DNA of 28,861 nucleotides from an uncultured Bacilli bacterium. GTDB lineage: Bacteria; Bacillota_I; Bacilli_A; RF39; UBA660. The stretch's first letter is position 1. Each line of letters begins with the position of its first letter. The stretch spans positions 1 to 28,861 of the forward strand of contig CAKPLP010000014.1 in assembly GCA_934167695.1 (NCBI GenBank), in the 5' to 3' direction. Shown here piece after piece: positions 1 through 6,999 of this stretch. Below the pieces are notes generated by a model. The model did not search any database. It had not been told where the DNA came from and saw only the letters and a list, made by a program, of their open reading frames with translations. The position numbers were made by a program, and so were the translations under genes.

Positions 1-8
1 TTAAACAT
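1..8 (-). CDS. uvrB: First codons of uvrB, running off the left edge
   Basis: On the minus strand an AAGGAGG ribosome binding site is followed by ATG TTT AA at the window edge. This is identical to the start of the uvrB fragment at 1834. Only MF and part of the third codon are visible. As it is the leftmost of three copies of this start, it is the likeliest to lead into the intact gene for the excision-repair helicase subunit UvrB, but it could be another stub. Confidence 0.5.
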
Positions 9-77
9 AATGACCTCCTTATTATGACTCATATCAACCAGAGAATTCGTGTCCAACTATCAAAAATTCGTGTTCTA
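1..77. repeat. Direct repeat upstream of uvrB, left copy
   Basis: These 77 bases match 1827-1903 exactly. They hold the uvrB start codon, its ribosome binding site and, read on the minus strand, two copies of a GRACACGAATT motif about 21 bp apart. Similarity resumes around 102-142 (matching 1925-1967) after a diverged stretch. This looks like an att-proximal segment of an integrative element. Confidence 0.85.
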
Positions 78-117
78 ACACTTAACTGATAGGTCTTTTT
101 TTTGGTGGATACGCATA

Positions 118-142
118 GGACACATATCTCGACTACAAATTT
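118..142. repeat. Element-end motif GGACAC-ATCTCG-CACAAATTT (copy 1)
   Basis: GGACACATATCTCGACTACAAATTT is a degenerate copy of a motif also found at 1439-1465, 1944-1970 and 3320-3345. All four copies lie beside uvrB-derived sequence. Clustered short direct repeats next to a recombination site are what arm-type binding sites of tyrosine recombinases look like; that role is inferred. Confidence 0.5.
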
Positions 143-213
143 CTACAAGCTGATAAAACATTATATTTTTATATGTTTTTGTAATTATAGTTATATCATA
201 TTTCCATATTTAG

Positions 214-1377
214 TTAACCAATGGTTTTATTTTGCAATTTTGATTTTTGTATATTAAAATTAATTCCAATAGTTGAAATCATAGATAATATAAATATTAT
301 ATAAAATACCTTATCTCCAATAAAAATACTTAATATTGCAAGTATAGAAAATATGAATACTTCCGTAAAGCATAAACTCATTTGACCTACTGCTGATAAA
401 AGATCACTATCTTCTTTTGAATTTCTAATAATATTTTGAATTGATGTCTGAATTGATGTTTCATATACCTTTGCAAAATTATCACTTAATGTATTATTTA
501 GTGATATCATTACTTTGTTTTTAGAAAATAAGTATATTCCTGTTATTGTAGTCTTAATAATTGATACTAGATTATTTGATCTTGATAAATTTTTATCAGA
601 ATATTTTCCAATCAGCATTATAGTAATTATTTGCAATAATAATGATACTATAACTATTGAAGAAAATAATGAAAAGTTTTTTAAAACAATATATAAGTAA
701 AGTGGTGCAAATTGTTTTTCTATTATTTGATTTGTAGTTAAAGCATAAATTATTTTATATCTACTTTTAGTTTTAAAAATATATTTCATAGTTGTTTTAA
801 ATGCACTTGTTTTATTCTCTACTTTATAATCTATTTTTTTAATAAATATATATTGTAATACAAAAAATATAGCGATTATTGTAAATAATATAATATTATT
901 CGCTGTTATTACACTCCAAGCAACTAAGCAACTTGCCAATGCAGTACCTATTATTTTACTTATGTTTATAAAACTATTATATCTTCCTCTATGTTCAGTA
1001 TCCACATATTTACTAGATAATGAATCATTTGATGGATTAGAAAGTCCCATAAATCCCATTGCTAATATAAATATAATTATATTTTTGTATAAATTCGTTC
1101 CGTCTAGCATCATATATGCACAAATAATACTAAACACATTAGATATTAAGATACATTTTGCTATTCCTAATTTTGAAGATATGGTTACAAATAGTGGTGT
1201 AGTAAATCCTGTTAATCCGAATCTTAAACCATATATTAATAGTATAAGCCATATTGGTATTCCATTTTTATATAACATAACCGTTCCAAATGTTCCTACC
1301 AAAGTATTTGCAAAACTATATGATATAGTACTTAAATACATATATTTATATTCTTTTTTATAAAAATATTCTTTCAT
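214..1377 (-). CDS. MFS-family membrane transporter
   Basis: The 387-residue protein is almost wholly hydrophobic, with roughly eleven or twelve membrane-spanning segments split by a charged central loop near residues 180-205. The N-terminal half has the layout of major facilitator transporters, including a loop with a TEHRGRY stretch near residue 128 that resembles the charged loop motif of that superfamily. The start is well supported: AGGAGG lies six bases upstream of the ATG. It is the only intact gene between the left-edge uvrB start and the uvrB fragment at 1524-1834, so it looks like cargo of an integrated element. An exporter of a drug or peptide would be typical cargo, but the substrate cannot be read from sequence. 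Confidence 0.75.
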   Translation of the reverse strand: MKEYFYKKEYKYMYLSTISYSFANTLVGTFGTVMLYKNGIPIWLILLIYGLRFGLTGFTTPLFVTISSKLGIAKCILISNVFSIICAYMMLDGTNLYKNIIIFILAMGFMGLSNPSNDSLSSKYVDTEHRGRYNSFINISKIIGTALASCLVAWSVITANNIILFTIIAIFFVLQYIFIKKIDYKVENKTSAFKTTMKYIFKTKSRYKIIYALTTNQIIEKQFAPLYLYIVLKNFSLFSSIVIVSLLLQIITIMLIGKYSDKNLSRSNNLVSIIKTTITGIYLFSKNKVMISLNNTLSDNFAKVYETSIQTSIQNIIRNSKEDSDLLSAVGQMSLCFTEVFIFSILAILSIFIGDKVFYIIFILSMISTIGINFNIQKSKLQNKTIG

Positions 1378-1423
1378 TTTGAACCTCCTAAAAGTTTACA
1401 CATTATATAATATATTTGCTAAA

Positions 1424-1465
1424 AGAACACGATACAAAGGACACGAATTTCGGCCACAAATTTAC
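1424..1465. repeat. Triple CACGA/CACAAAT element-end repeat (copy 2)
   Basis: Three related units follow one another at about 14-bp spacing: GAACACGATAC, GGACACGAATTTC and GGCCACAAATTTAC. They lie upstream of the MFS gene start and just outside the uvrB fragment. The regular phasing suggests protein-binding sites, probably for an integrase or excisionase (inferred). Confidence 0.5.
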
Positions 1466-1523
1466 ATTTCGTTATTTAGTTTTATTTAGTCTTTTTATGG
1501 TATTTTTTGGTGATTAAATAAAC

Positions 1524-1834
1524 CTAAAAGGGTTGAAATAAAAGGGTTTTTGGGGTGTTACTATAATAAGATACAAAATAGCATACAGCATTATTGGGAA
1601 ATAGTTCTTTTAATTCTGAATAAAGTTGACCTGCGAGAGTTTTATTATGGGCTAAAACTAGAGTTGGTTTATTTACTTTTTCAATTACATTTGCTATTGT
1701 GAATGTTTTTCCTGTTCCAGTCGCTCCTAGTAAAACTTGGTATTTTTCACCTTTTTGTATTCCGTCAACTAATGCCTCGATTGCTTGAGGTTGATCACCA
1801 TTGGGGGGGTATATTTTGACTCTAATTTAAACAT
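1524..1834 (-). pseudogene. uvrB: uvrB 5' fragment 1 (about 100 codons, frameshifted)
   Basis: The minus strand reads MFKLESKYTP, then, after a shift of frame in a run of seven C (G run at 1803-1809), continues as UvrB residues from NGDQP through an intact Walker A GATGTGKT, then NKPTLVLAHNKTLAGQ and CYFVSYY. After that the UvrB similarity ends, the frame reads SNTPKTLLFQPF, and a stop follows. UvrB is normally about 660 residues, so this is only the start of ATPase domain 1. The start keeps a perfect ribosome binding site. It is a stub rather than a functional gene. Confidence 0.85.
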
Positions 1835-1903
1835 AATGACCTCCTTATTATGACTCATATCAACCAGAGAATTCGTGTCCAACTATCAAAAATTCGTGTT
1901 CTA
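1827..1903. repeat. Direct repeat upstream of uvrB, second copy
   Basis: This is an exact copy of 1-77, 1826 bp away. Perfect identity here, beside uvrB coding copies that differ from each other elsewhere, points to a recent event or to conservation by recombination at this spot. Confidence 0.85.
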
Positions 1904-1943
1904 GAACTGATTAAATAGGTCAAATTTTTGGTGGATACGCATA

Positions 1944-1970
1944 GGACACACATCTCGGCCACAAATTTAC
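1944..1970. repeat. Element-end motif (copy 3)
   Basis: GGACACACATCTCGGCC followed by ACAAATTTAC. This is the same motif as at 118, 1439 and 3320, beside the second copy of the uvrB upstream repeat. Confidence 0.5.
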
Positions 1971-2046
1971 TAAATAACACTAAATAAAACAAGATAAAAC
2001 TAAATAGTTTTCAATAACCTATTTTAACACTTATTTTATAATAAAA

Positions 2047-2074
2047 CAAGGAAGCCATTTCAACTTCCTTATAT
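2047..2074 (-). terminator. Rho-independent terminator after the 377-residue gene
   Basis: On the minus strand AAGGAAG pairs with CTTCCTT across a nine-base loop, followed by GTTTTATT. It lies about 12 bp past the stop codon at 2086. Confidence 0.7.
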
Positions 2075-2085
2075 ATTATTAACTA

Positions 2086-3219
2086 TTATTTTTTTAAAAT
2101 TTTTCTGATAGTTAAAAATTCTTCAGGATAATGTATTACATTATGATTATCTTCGTCAATAATGATAGGTGGTATAAATACTATGTTCCATCCTTTTTTT
2201 ATATATTCCTCAAACTTGACTTCATAATTTATACAACTAGTTGTAATAGTTTTTTCTTGCATGGACTCTACTTTATGAAATCCACAACATCTAACTAATA
2301 CATCCCCAATATCATCGTTTGTCCAATCTATTATTTTGTCAATTTCATTTTGTGGACTTTCTGTATATATATATAAATCTTCAAAGAATCTATAAAAACA
2401 TGCTTTAGCATTAATTATACCTAAAATTAATTCAATTATATGTCTTTCCCTAGTTACTGGTATTCCATTAATATATTCTAAATATACAGGTTGACTTATA
2501 TAATTTAAAAAGGTTTTAAATTGTCCTGCAGATATATAACCATTTTCTTTTATTTTTTTAGACAGATTTAAATATCCGTTTGAAATTTTATGATTGTCTA
2601 ATATATTTTCATTATTATTTATAAAATATTTCATTTTATTATAATTGAACGTTAAATCCCTACCGCTATGTCCATATTTTCCGGCATTATATAAATAACC
2701 ATTAGGTGTTATATACCATGCATCTGGTTGATATAGATTATCTACTTTATCTGGAATATAGTGAATAGTATTGTATTTTTTTAATTCTTCTATTGCTTCT
2801 ATGATTGTTTTATTAAGTGAGGTATAATACTCTTTATTTTTTGGAAATAAATCTATATAAATAAATGATAATCTTTTGATTAAGTATAAATAATTTTCTA
2901 TTGCTTTAGAAGAAAAATCTATTTTTTTATATTCATCTAATATCCAATATATTTCTTCTTCAATACTTTCAAACTCACTAGAAACAGAACAGGCATTTTC
3001 GTAATCAATATATATATTTTTTTTAAACCACTCATCAATATTAAAATTTTTATAAATATTAATGAATGATTCACCATTTTTAAATAAATTTGCATATTTT
3101 TCTATAAATAAAAATGGTATTTCATAATTAAATAAGACTTTTTTTCCATTATCTTCGATATCAACTAATGGTAAATAATAATTCAATCTATGTTCTAATT
3201 CTTTATAATACCTAACCAT
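2086..3219 (-). CDS. Unrecognised 377-residue protein, element cargo
   Basis: I do not recognise this protein. It has no obvious signal peptide or membrane span and looks soluble. It is rich in aromatic residues and acidic-basic helices. Features that can be named are a glycine-containing segment near residues 175-190 (YLYNAGKYGHSGRDL), a CCGF motif near residue 312, a second cysteine in TTSCINYE near residue 329, and a hydrophobic strand ending in IVFIPPIII near residue 350. The start follows a weak GAGCGTG ribosome binding site. It stands alone between two uvrB fragments, with its own terminator, as the sole cargo of an inferred integrative element. A role in defence or host interaction would fit the setting, but nothing in the sequence demonstrates it. 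Confidence 0.7.
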   Translation of the reverse strand: MVRYYKELEHRLNYYLPLVDIEDNGKKVLFNYEIPFLFIEKYANLFKNGESFINIYKNFNIDEWFKKNIYIDYENACSVSSEFESIEEEIYWILDEYKKIDFSSKAIENYLYLIKRLSFIYIDLFPKNKEYYTSLNKTIIEAIEELKKYNTIHYIPDKVDNLYQPDAWYITPNGYLYNAGKYGHSGRDLTFNYNKMKYFINNNENILDNHKISNGYLNLSKKIKENGYISAGQFKTFLNYISQPVYLEYINGIPVTRERHIIELILGIINAKACFYRFFEDLYIYTESPQNEIDKIIDWTNDDIGDVLVRCCGFHKVESMQEKTITTSCINYEVKFEEYIKKGWNIVFIPPIIIDEDNHNVIHYPEEFLTIRKILKK

Positions 3220-3278
3220 ATAATCACGCTCTTATCATTAAATCCTAATTTTTCTTAAAAAAAGGTCTTTTTTTTCAT

Positions 3279-3299
3279 AATAATATATCATATATTATT
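3279..3299. promoter_or_regulatory. Perfect 10-bp palindrome upstream of the 377-residue gene
   Basis: AATAATATAT and ATATATTATT flank a single C, about 60 bp upstream of the start at 3219, with a T run on the plus-strand side. It could be an operator or a plus-strand terminator. In such AT-rich DNA it could also be chance. Confidence 0.35.
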
Positions 3300-3319
3300 A
3301 TTTTTTTCAATTTTTTTAT

Positions 3320-3345
3320 GGACACGAATCTTGGCCACAAATTTA
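3320..3345. repeat. Element-end motif (copy 4)
   Basis: GGACACGAATCTTGGCC followed by ACAAATTTA, next to the truncated end of the second uvrB fragment. It matches the copies at 118, 1439 and 1944. Confidence 0.5.
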
Positions 3346-3404
3346 TTTTCTAACTTTTGATTTTACCTAGTGTTATTTAGATATTTAATTAGGATTAGAT
3401 AACA

Positions 3405-3713
3405 CTAAAAAGTACTAAATAAAAAGTTTTTTGTGAGGTTGCTATAGTAAGAAACAAAATAGCATACAGCATTATTGGGAAATAATTCTTTTAGTTCTGA
3501 ATAAAGTTGGCCTGCGAGAGTTTTATTATGAGCTAAAACTAGGGTTGGTTTTTGAACTCTTTCAATTACATTAGCAATTGTAAATGTTTTTTCTGTTCCA
3601 GTTGCCCCTAGTAAAACCTGGTATTTTTCGCCGTTTTCTATTCCCTTTACTAATTTTTCTATTGCCTCAGGTTGGTCACCACTAGGCTTGAATTTTGACT
3701 CTAATTTGAACAT
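3405..3713 (-). pseudogene. uvrB: uvrB 5' fragment 2 (about 96 codons, Walker A damaged)
   Basis: From the ATG at 3713 the frame is open and clearly UvrB: MFKLESKFKPSGDQPEAIEK, then LLGATGTEKTFTIANVIERV, then LVLAHNKTLAGQLYSELKEL and CYFVSYYSN, before running into unrelated sequence and a stop. The conserved Walker A glycine before the lysine is glutamate here (GATGTEKT instead of GATGTGKT), so this copy could not hydrolyse ATP normally. It differs from fragment 1 at many codons, so the two are not a simple recent duplication. Similarity ends at the same codons in both. Confidence 0.85.
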
Positions 3714-4095
3714 AATTGCCTCCTTATTATGACTACTATCAACCACAAAATTCGTGGCCGTTACATCAGTTATTGTTGTATCAGTTTCATCTTCTGGTTT
3801 AACTTTATCAATATAACTTTGTAACTCATTTTCACAATCTACAACTATTCTATTTTTATCAAAATATACATTTGCTGTAATAATGGTATTAGAATGTCCT
3901 AATAATTGTGATACTGCTTTTAAATAAAAATTATTGATTAAAAGCAAGGTAATATATGTATGTCTTAAATCATGAAAAGTTATATCTGGTAGATTATTAT
4001 CTTTTAATAATTTTTTATAATATCGTACATGAAAATCTTTACTTCTAGGATGTCCATAAGTGAAACAACTGACTTCGGTGAATGTAATGACATGT
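3714..4095 (-). pseudogene. Tyrosine recombinase (integrase) C-terminal remnant
   Basis: Read on the minus strand from about 4095 the frame gives YGHPRSKDFHVRYYKKLL, then LPDITFHDLRHTYITLLLIN, then KAVSQLLGHSNTIITANVYF. The HDLRHT box, the LLGHS box and the terminal tyrosine region of phage-type integrases are all present. The N-terminal two thirds is missing: a TGA interrupts the frame upstream and plus-strand sequence of another gene takes over. At the other end there is no stop before the uvrB start at 3713, so the integrase frame runs straight into UvrB codons. It presumably belonged to the element that integrated here. Confidence 0.8.
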
Positions 4096-4223
4096 CAGTT
4101 CCTGATATTGTAACGGCATATCAAGTAAGTTATACTAATGATTTATCAACAAATGTAGATTCTACTGTTGGAGATAACATAGATAATTTATACAAAGTTT
4201 TTTCAGATACTGACTCAAAATAA
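4095..4223 (+). pseudogene. 3' remnant of a lectin-type surface protein gene
   Basis: The plus strand is open through AYQVSYTND and then TVGDNIDNLYKVFSDTDSK before the stop. The TVGDNIDNLY stretch matches in style the TTVQNALDDLY stretch (residues 51-61) of the neighbouring gene at 4393. A proper terminator follows at 4251, so this looks like the end of a related gene whose front was lost when the integrase-bearing DNA joined here. Confidence 0.55.
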
Positions 4224-4250
4224 CATTAAAGAAATTGATTAAATAAATAT

Positions 4251-4280
4251 AACCAAGAATATGATGTCTTGGTTTTTTTA
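4251..4280 (+). terminator. Rho-independent terminator
   Basis: AACCAAGA pairs with TCTTGGTT around an eight-base loop and is followed by a run of T. It closes the truncated gene ending at 4223. Confidence 0.85.
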
Positions 4281-4392
4281 TACATTTTTGAACAAAAGTT
4301 AAAAAATAAAGCATATTTTGATTTAATTGTCTGGAAAAAATATTGTTCAAAATAAATTTTTATATTAATATATATAATAGGTGATGTAAGAT

Positions 4393-5769
4393 ATGAGAAA
4401 GGCGATGGGAAGTAAATTTTCAAAAATCGGTAAATTCATGGCAAGAAATATGCTAGGATTTATAATTGGGGGAGTAGTTTTTGGTGCAGCAGGTGTTTCT
4501 GCAGCAATATTCACGTCAGCAAGTGAAGTTTCATACAAGTACACAACTGTTCAAAATGCTTTAGATGATTTATATACTAAAGCAAGTAATGTAACAGGTA
4601 ACTCAAAATGTGAAAGTGTAGCAAAACCTGTATTAAAAGATAAATTAATTCCAGTTAATATTGCAGATAATGGTACAGTTACTTATGCAAATAGTGAAAG
4701 TGGTTGGTATAACTATTGCAAAAAAGAATGGGCTAATGCAGTAATTTTAAATTCTGGTAATTATAAAGTAGGAAATACAATACCAGAATCAGCAATAAGA
4801 GCATACTTTGTATGGATACCAAAATATAAATATCAATTATGGAATGTAGATGTGACAGGAACAACAGAACTTGCTCACTCAATTGATATAATATTTGATA
4901 CAACTAATACAACTAATACTTCAACATCATGTGCAACACCAATGACAAGTGGTGGAACAGGAAATTGTAGTAATGGTAAATATATGACTCATCCAGCATT
5001 TATATCAATGGATGTTAATGGATTCTGGGTAGGTAAATATGAACTTACAGGTTCAATTGATAACTTAACCGTTAAACCTAATTCAGTATCATTAAAAAGT
5101 CAAACAGTAGCATCATTCTTTAGTGCTATGTACAACTTTAATAGAAATTTAGATTCACATATGATGAAAAATACAGAATGGGGAGCAGTTGCATACCTAT
5201 CTCATTCAAAATTTGGAATTGATAAAGAAATTAATATAAATAATAATAGTGCATATAAAACAGGATATTCAGCAAAACTTGCAACACAGCAAGGAACATA
5301 TCCAGGAGAATATGGTGATGGTGGAAATTATAATGTCGCATATAATACAACTATTGGATATTTAGCAAGTACAACAGGAAATATAAGTGGTATATATGAT
5401 ATGGCTGGAGGAGCACATGAATATATGGCTTCATATAGAAGTGGTGCAAGTGTTCCATCAGGAGATGCTAAATACTTTGATGTATATAATGGAGCATCAG
5501 CAGTAAATACTTATAATTATAGAATACTTGGAGATGCAACTGGAGAAATGGGACCTATTATAAATTATATAGATGGTGACGGAAATGCAAGATACCATAA
5601 CAAGTGGTACGGCGACCATTCTCACTTCGTTGACTCTACTGGTGGCTCTTGGTTCCTTCGAGGCGGTATTTACGACTTCGGAGTGCTTGCTGGTCAGTTC
5701 TACTTCGGTAGGAACATGGGTGCTGCCAACGGTACCCTTGGTTCCCGCCTCGTTCTCGCAGCAAAATAA
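4393..5769 (+). CDS. Membrane-anchored FGE/C-type-lectin-fold protein, probable DGR target
   Basis: The 458-residue protein has a basic N-terminus, a membrane segment near residues 20-42, a TTVQNALDDLY motif at 51-61, and a C-terminal formylglycine-generating-enzyme-like domain. That domain starts near AYFVWIPKYKY (138) and includes TEWGAVAYLS (261-270), GNISGIYDMAGGAHEYM (329-345), SWFLRGG (419-425) and the terminal GSRLVL (450-455). This fold serves as the ligand-binding scaffold of DGR variable proteins. The last 60 codons have far higher GC than the rest, and aromatic, Gly, Asp and hydrophobic residues fill the positions that are Asn in DGR templates. It is probably a surface-exposed or secreted binding protein. 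The start is the ATG at 4393 with AGGTGATG upstream. No reverse transcriptase is nearby, so diversification, if it occurs, would act in trans. Confidence 0.8.
   Translation: MRKAMGSKFSKIGKFMARNMLGFIIGGVVFGAAGVSAAIFTSASEVSYKYTTVQNALDDLYTKASNVTGNSKCESVAKPVLKDKLIPVNIADNGTVTYANSESGWYNYCKKEWANAVILNSGNYKVGNTIPESAIRAYFVWIPKYKYQLWNVDVTGTTELAHSIDIIFDTTNTTNTSTSCATPMTSGGTGNCSNGKYMTHPAFISMDVNGFWVGKYELTGSIDNLTVKPNSVSLKSQTVASFFSAMYNFNRNLDSHMMKNTEWGAVAYLSHSKFGIDKEININNNSAYKTGYSAKLATQQGTYPGEYGDGGNYNVAYNTTIGYLASTTGNISGIYDMAGGAHEYMASYRSGASVPSGDAKYFDVYNGASAVNTYNYRILGDATGEMGPIINYIDGDGNARYHNKWYGDHSHFVDSTGGSWFLRGGIYDFGVLAGQFYFGRNMGAANGTLGSRLVLAAK
5581..5766 (+). other. Candidate DGR variable region
   Basis: By hand count, 5581-5760 is about 53% G+C (95 of 180), against about 36% (64 of 180) in the preceding 180 bases of the same gene. 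The stretch encodes NKWYGDHSHFVDST, then SWFLRGGIYDFGVLAGQFYF and GRNMGAANGTLGSRLVL. The RGG...G..AG.F.F...G.....GSR framework is conserved in DGR targets, with the variable positions in between. The boundaries are approximate because no template repeat is present for comparison. Confidence 0.65.
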
Positions 5770-5799
5770 AAATATTGAATTCATTTCAATATTTTTATT
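5765..5799 (+). terminator. 15-bp hairpin directly after the lectin-domain gene
   Basis: Bases 5765-5779 pair perfectly with 5785-5799 across a TTCAT loop. The stem includes the stop codon and is T-rich on its 3' side, so it can serve as a terminator. Its place at the very end of the variable region is also where DGRs carry a structured element that assists retrohoming; that second role is only a possibility. Confidence 0.7.
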
Positions 5800-5824
5800 C
5801 TTACTCTTTAACATGAATATGAGC

Positions 5825-5852
5825 CCCACCTCCTCTTTTTTTAAGAGGTGGG
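5825..5852. repeat. GC-rich hairpin CCCACCTC/GAGGTGGG
   Basis: An 8-bp stem encloses a 12-base T-rich loop. It is unusually GC-rich for this DNA and lies between convergent genes. No long T run follows on the plus strand, so it is not a canonical terminator. It may be part of a mobile-element end or a DGR-associated structure. Confidence 0.4.
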
Positions 5853-5962
5853 TTTGACTAATTATACTACAAAAAGTGTTAAAAAATAATTTTTTGATTA
5901 TCATAAAATAGATTCTAATCTGTATTTACACATAAATATTCTAATGTTTCTTTAGTATATTT

Positions 5963-6988
5963 TTAATCGTGTAATGCTTTTATCATAGAATCTATAATTG
6001 TATTTATATATAAGGTTACCTTTGGATCAACATCTCTCATATTATTAATCATATTTTTTAGATCTGTAAATGTTATTTTAAATTTTGAAGAGTATGATTT
6101 TCCTATACTTGCAAAAAGTGTTTCAAATGTTAATTTAATTTGTTCTTCATCTAATTCTCTTATTCCTTTTGTTGTACTCTCGTGTAATTGACTACTAATA
6201 GAGGATAGATTACTTTCTACGAAACATTCTCCAAATGTATTCCAAGTTGTTGGGTAATGTTGGTGAAAGGCATGTTCCTTACTGCTTACTACGTTATAGT
6301 TTTTATTATTTAATAATATTCCTACTACTGAGTTTGTTGGTACAATATTAATTAGTTTATGACTTAATCTTTCATATTTTTCTGTGTGATACTCTTTTTC
6401 TCTAAAGCCCGGGCCATCAAAATTATAAACATATTTAATTTTATATTGATAACTTTCTGGCACTTCCATAGCGCTTGCCATGGCTAGATTTCCTCCTTTA
6501 GAATGACCTACTATTGTGATGTTTGATGATATATTCATTACTTGCTTTAAGTATTTGATAGCTAAATCTTGTGTATATGTAGGATATTCATAGGCTAGAC
6601 GAAAATTTTCTAACCAACCAATAAATGAACCATCTGTTCCCTGATAACTTACTATTGTTTTGTCATCTATTGTAAAGGTACATGCTCCAAATTGAGTAAA
6701 TTCATTTTTTATTTTTTGGAAATTACCAATATTTAGTTTATTATATCTAACAGAATTTTTTATTAGTTTTAATATTTCATAAGCTTTTGGAACCATCATT
6801 CCTGATGTTTCATTATTTTTATACTTACTAGCTAAATCTTCAAATTCTTGAATAGTAATATTTTCAAAAAAAGATGGTACTGGCAAGTATACTAAGATAG
6901 CACAAATTAAATTATCCATATTATTCCAATGTACATCCTTTAAAGGCATGTTTTTATAATATTTTAAATAATCAATTATTGTATACAT
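5963..6988 (-). CDS. DUF2974 (Mbeg1-like) alpha/beta-hydrolase family protein
   Basis: The 341-residue protein has the DUF2974 layout. The N-terminal part opens with a YLKYYKNMPLKDVHWNNMD stretch. The middle has TIVSYQGTDGS (111-121) and the nucleophile elbow IVGHSKGGNLA, with Ser163 in a G-H-S-K-G context, followed by YVYNFDGPGF. Lipase-like hydrolysis is expected of the fold; the substrate is unknown. No signal peptide is visible, so it is probably cytoplasmic. A strong AGGAGG precedes the ATG. It follows the membrane protein at 7000-7647 by 11 bp and is almost certainly co-transcribed with it. Confidence 0.8.
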   Translation of the reverse strand: MYTIIDYLKYYKNMPLKDVHWNNMDNLICAILVYLPVPSFFENITIQEFEDLASKYKNNETSGMMVPKAYEILKLIKNSVRYNKLNIGNFQKIKNEFTQFGACTFTIDDKTIVSYQGTDGSFIGWLENFRLAYEYPTYTQDLAIKYLKQVMNISSNITIVGHSKGGNLAMASAMEVPESYQYKIKYVYNFDGPGFREKEYHTEKYERLSHKLINIVPTNSVVGILLNNKNYNVVSSKEHAFHQHYPTTWNTFGECFVESNLSSISSQLHESTTKGIRELDEEQIKLTFETLFASIGKSYSSKFKITFTDLKNMINNMRDVDPKVTLYINTIIDSMIKALHD

Positions 6989-6999
6989 ATTTTTTCCTC

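Noticed and set aside
30..77. SOS (LexA) box before uvrB
   Set aside because: The GRACACGAATT motifs lack the inverted second half of a LexA site and recur at element borders away from uvrB starts.
5581..5860. Template repeat or reverse transcriptase for the DGR-like gene within the window
   Set aside because: I saw no second copy of the GC-rich segment on either strand and no protein with reverse-transcriptase motifs.
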